DNA of 5,862 bases from positions 3,325 through 9,186 of the forward strand of contig NZ_DAVG01000133.1 of NCBI RefSeq assembly GCF_002505485.1, read 5' to 3'. Of this stretch, positions 4,999 to 5,862 are shown piece by piece. The translations under genes and the position numbers were made by a program. The DNA is from Methanosarcina sp. UBA5 (GTDB taxonomy: Archaea; Halobacteriota; Methanosarcinia; Methanosarcinales; Methanosarcinaceae). The number at the start of each line of letters is the position of its first letter. Position 1 is the stretch's first letter. The notes under the pieces were generated by a model that saw only the letters and a program-made list of their open reading frames with translations, was not told where the DNA came from and did no database searches.

Positions 4999-5862
4999 AA
5001 GCTGTATGGTCGGGCAGGAGTACCCTGGGGTGGAAACCTCCACTTGTTATGTCTTTGACAGGCTTGGAATAGACTACTGTATAAATGATGAGCAGTCCTG
5101 CTGCACAGGAATAGGACATTATACTGATATCTTTGAAGGACTGACAACAACAGCCATTGCAGCCCGGAACTTTGCGGTCGCAAAAAAATGTGGATATCCC
5201 AATATAACGTGCCTCTGTTCAACCTGTTATGCTATAAACAAGGAAGCTTGTGAAGTCCTGAATACCAATACAGAGATCCGGGAAAAAGTGAACTCCATCT
5301 TTCGGGAAAAGGGCCTTGAAAATCTTGTTTATGAAAAAGACGATATGAATCCGAGGACAAACTTCTACCATGCAGTAGAGGTTCTCTTAAGCAAGGTTAA
5401 TGAGATTCAGGAACAGAAAATGTTCGACTTCTCAGGGGTTAAAGCTGCAGCCCATCACGCCTGCCATTACTATAAAGTTAAGTATCTCGATGTCCTCGGA
5501 AACCCTGAAAACCTCCAGTTGATAGACACCATAGCCGCAACCTGCGGAGCCGAACCTGTGCGCTGGTACGAAGACCGGACTCTTACCTGCGGAATGGGTT
5601 TTTCCCAGCTCCATCTTAACAAAGATACCTCGCTTCAGGTGACAAAGACTAAACTTGACAGCCTTCAAAAAGCGGGCGTGGAGCTTATGATTCATATGTG
5701 CCCGAATTGCCAGATCCAGTACGATCGTTACCAGCCAGTTATCGAAAAAGAGTTTGGAGTAAAGTATGATATGGTGCACATGAATATTGCCCAGTTCGTA
5801 GCTCTCTCAATGGGCGCTCACCCCTACAAAGTGTGTGGCTTCCAGACTCACTCCGTGCCTCT
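4952..5862 (+). CDS. hdrB1: CoB-CoM heterodisulfide reductase subunit B (HdrB1 type), 3' end cut by window
   Basis: HdrB is the catalytic subunit: its two noncubane [4Fe-4S] clusters, held by CCG domains, reduce CoM-S-S-CoB to the thiols. The frame is open for 303 codons to the window edge. It ends at YKVCGFQTHSVP, a stretch close to the C-terminus of HdrB proteins, so probably only a few to some 15 residues are missing. CCG domain 1 is complete: C18, C50-C51, C89 and C92. CCG domain 2 has C171, then T212-C213 in place of a cysteine pair, then C250 and C253. The start is taken as TTG at 4952 because the first ATG (5006, residue 19) would remove the LLLFKSC strand and the ligand C18. The frame is closed by a stop at 4904-4906. 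The gene overlaps hdrC1 by 47 bases. Confidence 0.92.
   Translation, partial: MKAIEDIPDSQLLLFKSCMVGQEYPGVETSTCYVFDRLGIDYCINDEQSCCTGIGHYTDIFEGLTTTAIAARNFAVAKKCGYPNITCLCSTCYAINKEACEVLNTNTEIREKVNSIFREKGLENLVYEKDDMNPRTNFYHAVEVLLSKVNEIQEQKMFDFSGVKAAAHHACHYYKVKYLDVLGNPENLQLIDTIAATCGAEPVRWYEDRTLTCGMGFSQLHLNKDTSLQVTKTKLDSLQKAGVELMIHMCPNCQIQYDRYQPVIEKEFGVKYDMVHMNIAQFVALSMGAHPYKVCGFQTHSVP

Noticed and set aside
5006..5008. ATG as the hdrB1 start, which would leave hdrC1 and hdrB1 almost non-overlapping
   Set aside because: It would remove the conserved LLLFKSC segment with cluster ligand C18, and it has no ribosome site upstream.
4995..5779. Two minus-strand open frames opposite hdrB1
   Set aside because: The plus strand encodes HdrB with its cysteine motifs throughout, so these are antisense shadows.

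Overview
The window looks like chromosomal DNA of a methanogenic archaeon, almost certainly a Methanosarcina. It carries a three-gene cluster in the order hdrA-hdrC-hdrB, encoding a soluble heterodisulfide reductase of the HdrA1C1B1 type. The coding DNA is of moderate GC, while the spacers are long and very AT-rich, which fits that genus. No hydrogenase, formate dehydrogenase or F420-hydrogenase gene is visible in the window. The assignment rests on recognised protein motifs and gene order, not on a database search.

Layout. Bases 1-22 are the 3' end of a tRNA gene with an encoded CCA, followed by a T-rich stop signal. Bases 32-924 contain no convincing gene. They hold two compact inverted-repeat structures that look like small non-autonomous (MITE-like) elements (290-398 and 605-715), plus a third, direct copy of the second element's terminal repeat (452-480). 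A winged-helix transcriptional regulator lies on the minus strand at 925-1326. It is divergent from the hdr genes across a 556-base spacer that holds a 17-base dyad (1485-1501) and several TATA-like boxes. hdrA1 (1883-4291), hdrC1 (4288-4998) and hdrB1 (from a TTG at 4952, running off the right edge) overlap end to start and so should form one transcript.

How the genes work together. HdrB carries the two CCG (cysteine-rich) domains that hold the noncubane iron-sulfur clusters where CoM-S-S-CoB is reduced. HdrC is the two-cluster wire between subunits. HdrA carries FAD and most of the iron-sulfur clusters and is where electrons enter and are bifurcated or confurcated. In Methanosarcina this cytosolic enzyme is thought to exchange electrons with ferredoxin, alongside the membrane-bound HdrDE.

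Points worth attention: HdrA1 has a C-terminal domain that resembles MvhD but lacks nearly all of its [2Fe-2S] cysteines. One HdrA1 ferredoxin motif is a residue short. HdrB1 has threonine where the second CCG motif normally has the first of its paired cysteines. hdrB1 appears to start at TTG deep inside hdrC1. These may be real lineage features of the '1' paralogue, and each can be checked by alignment.
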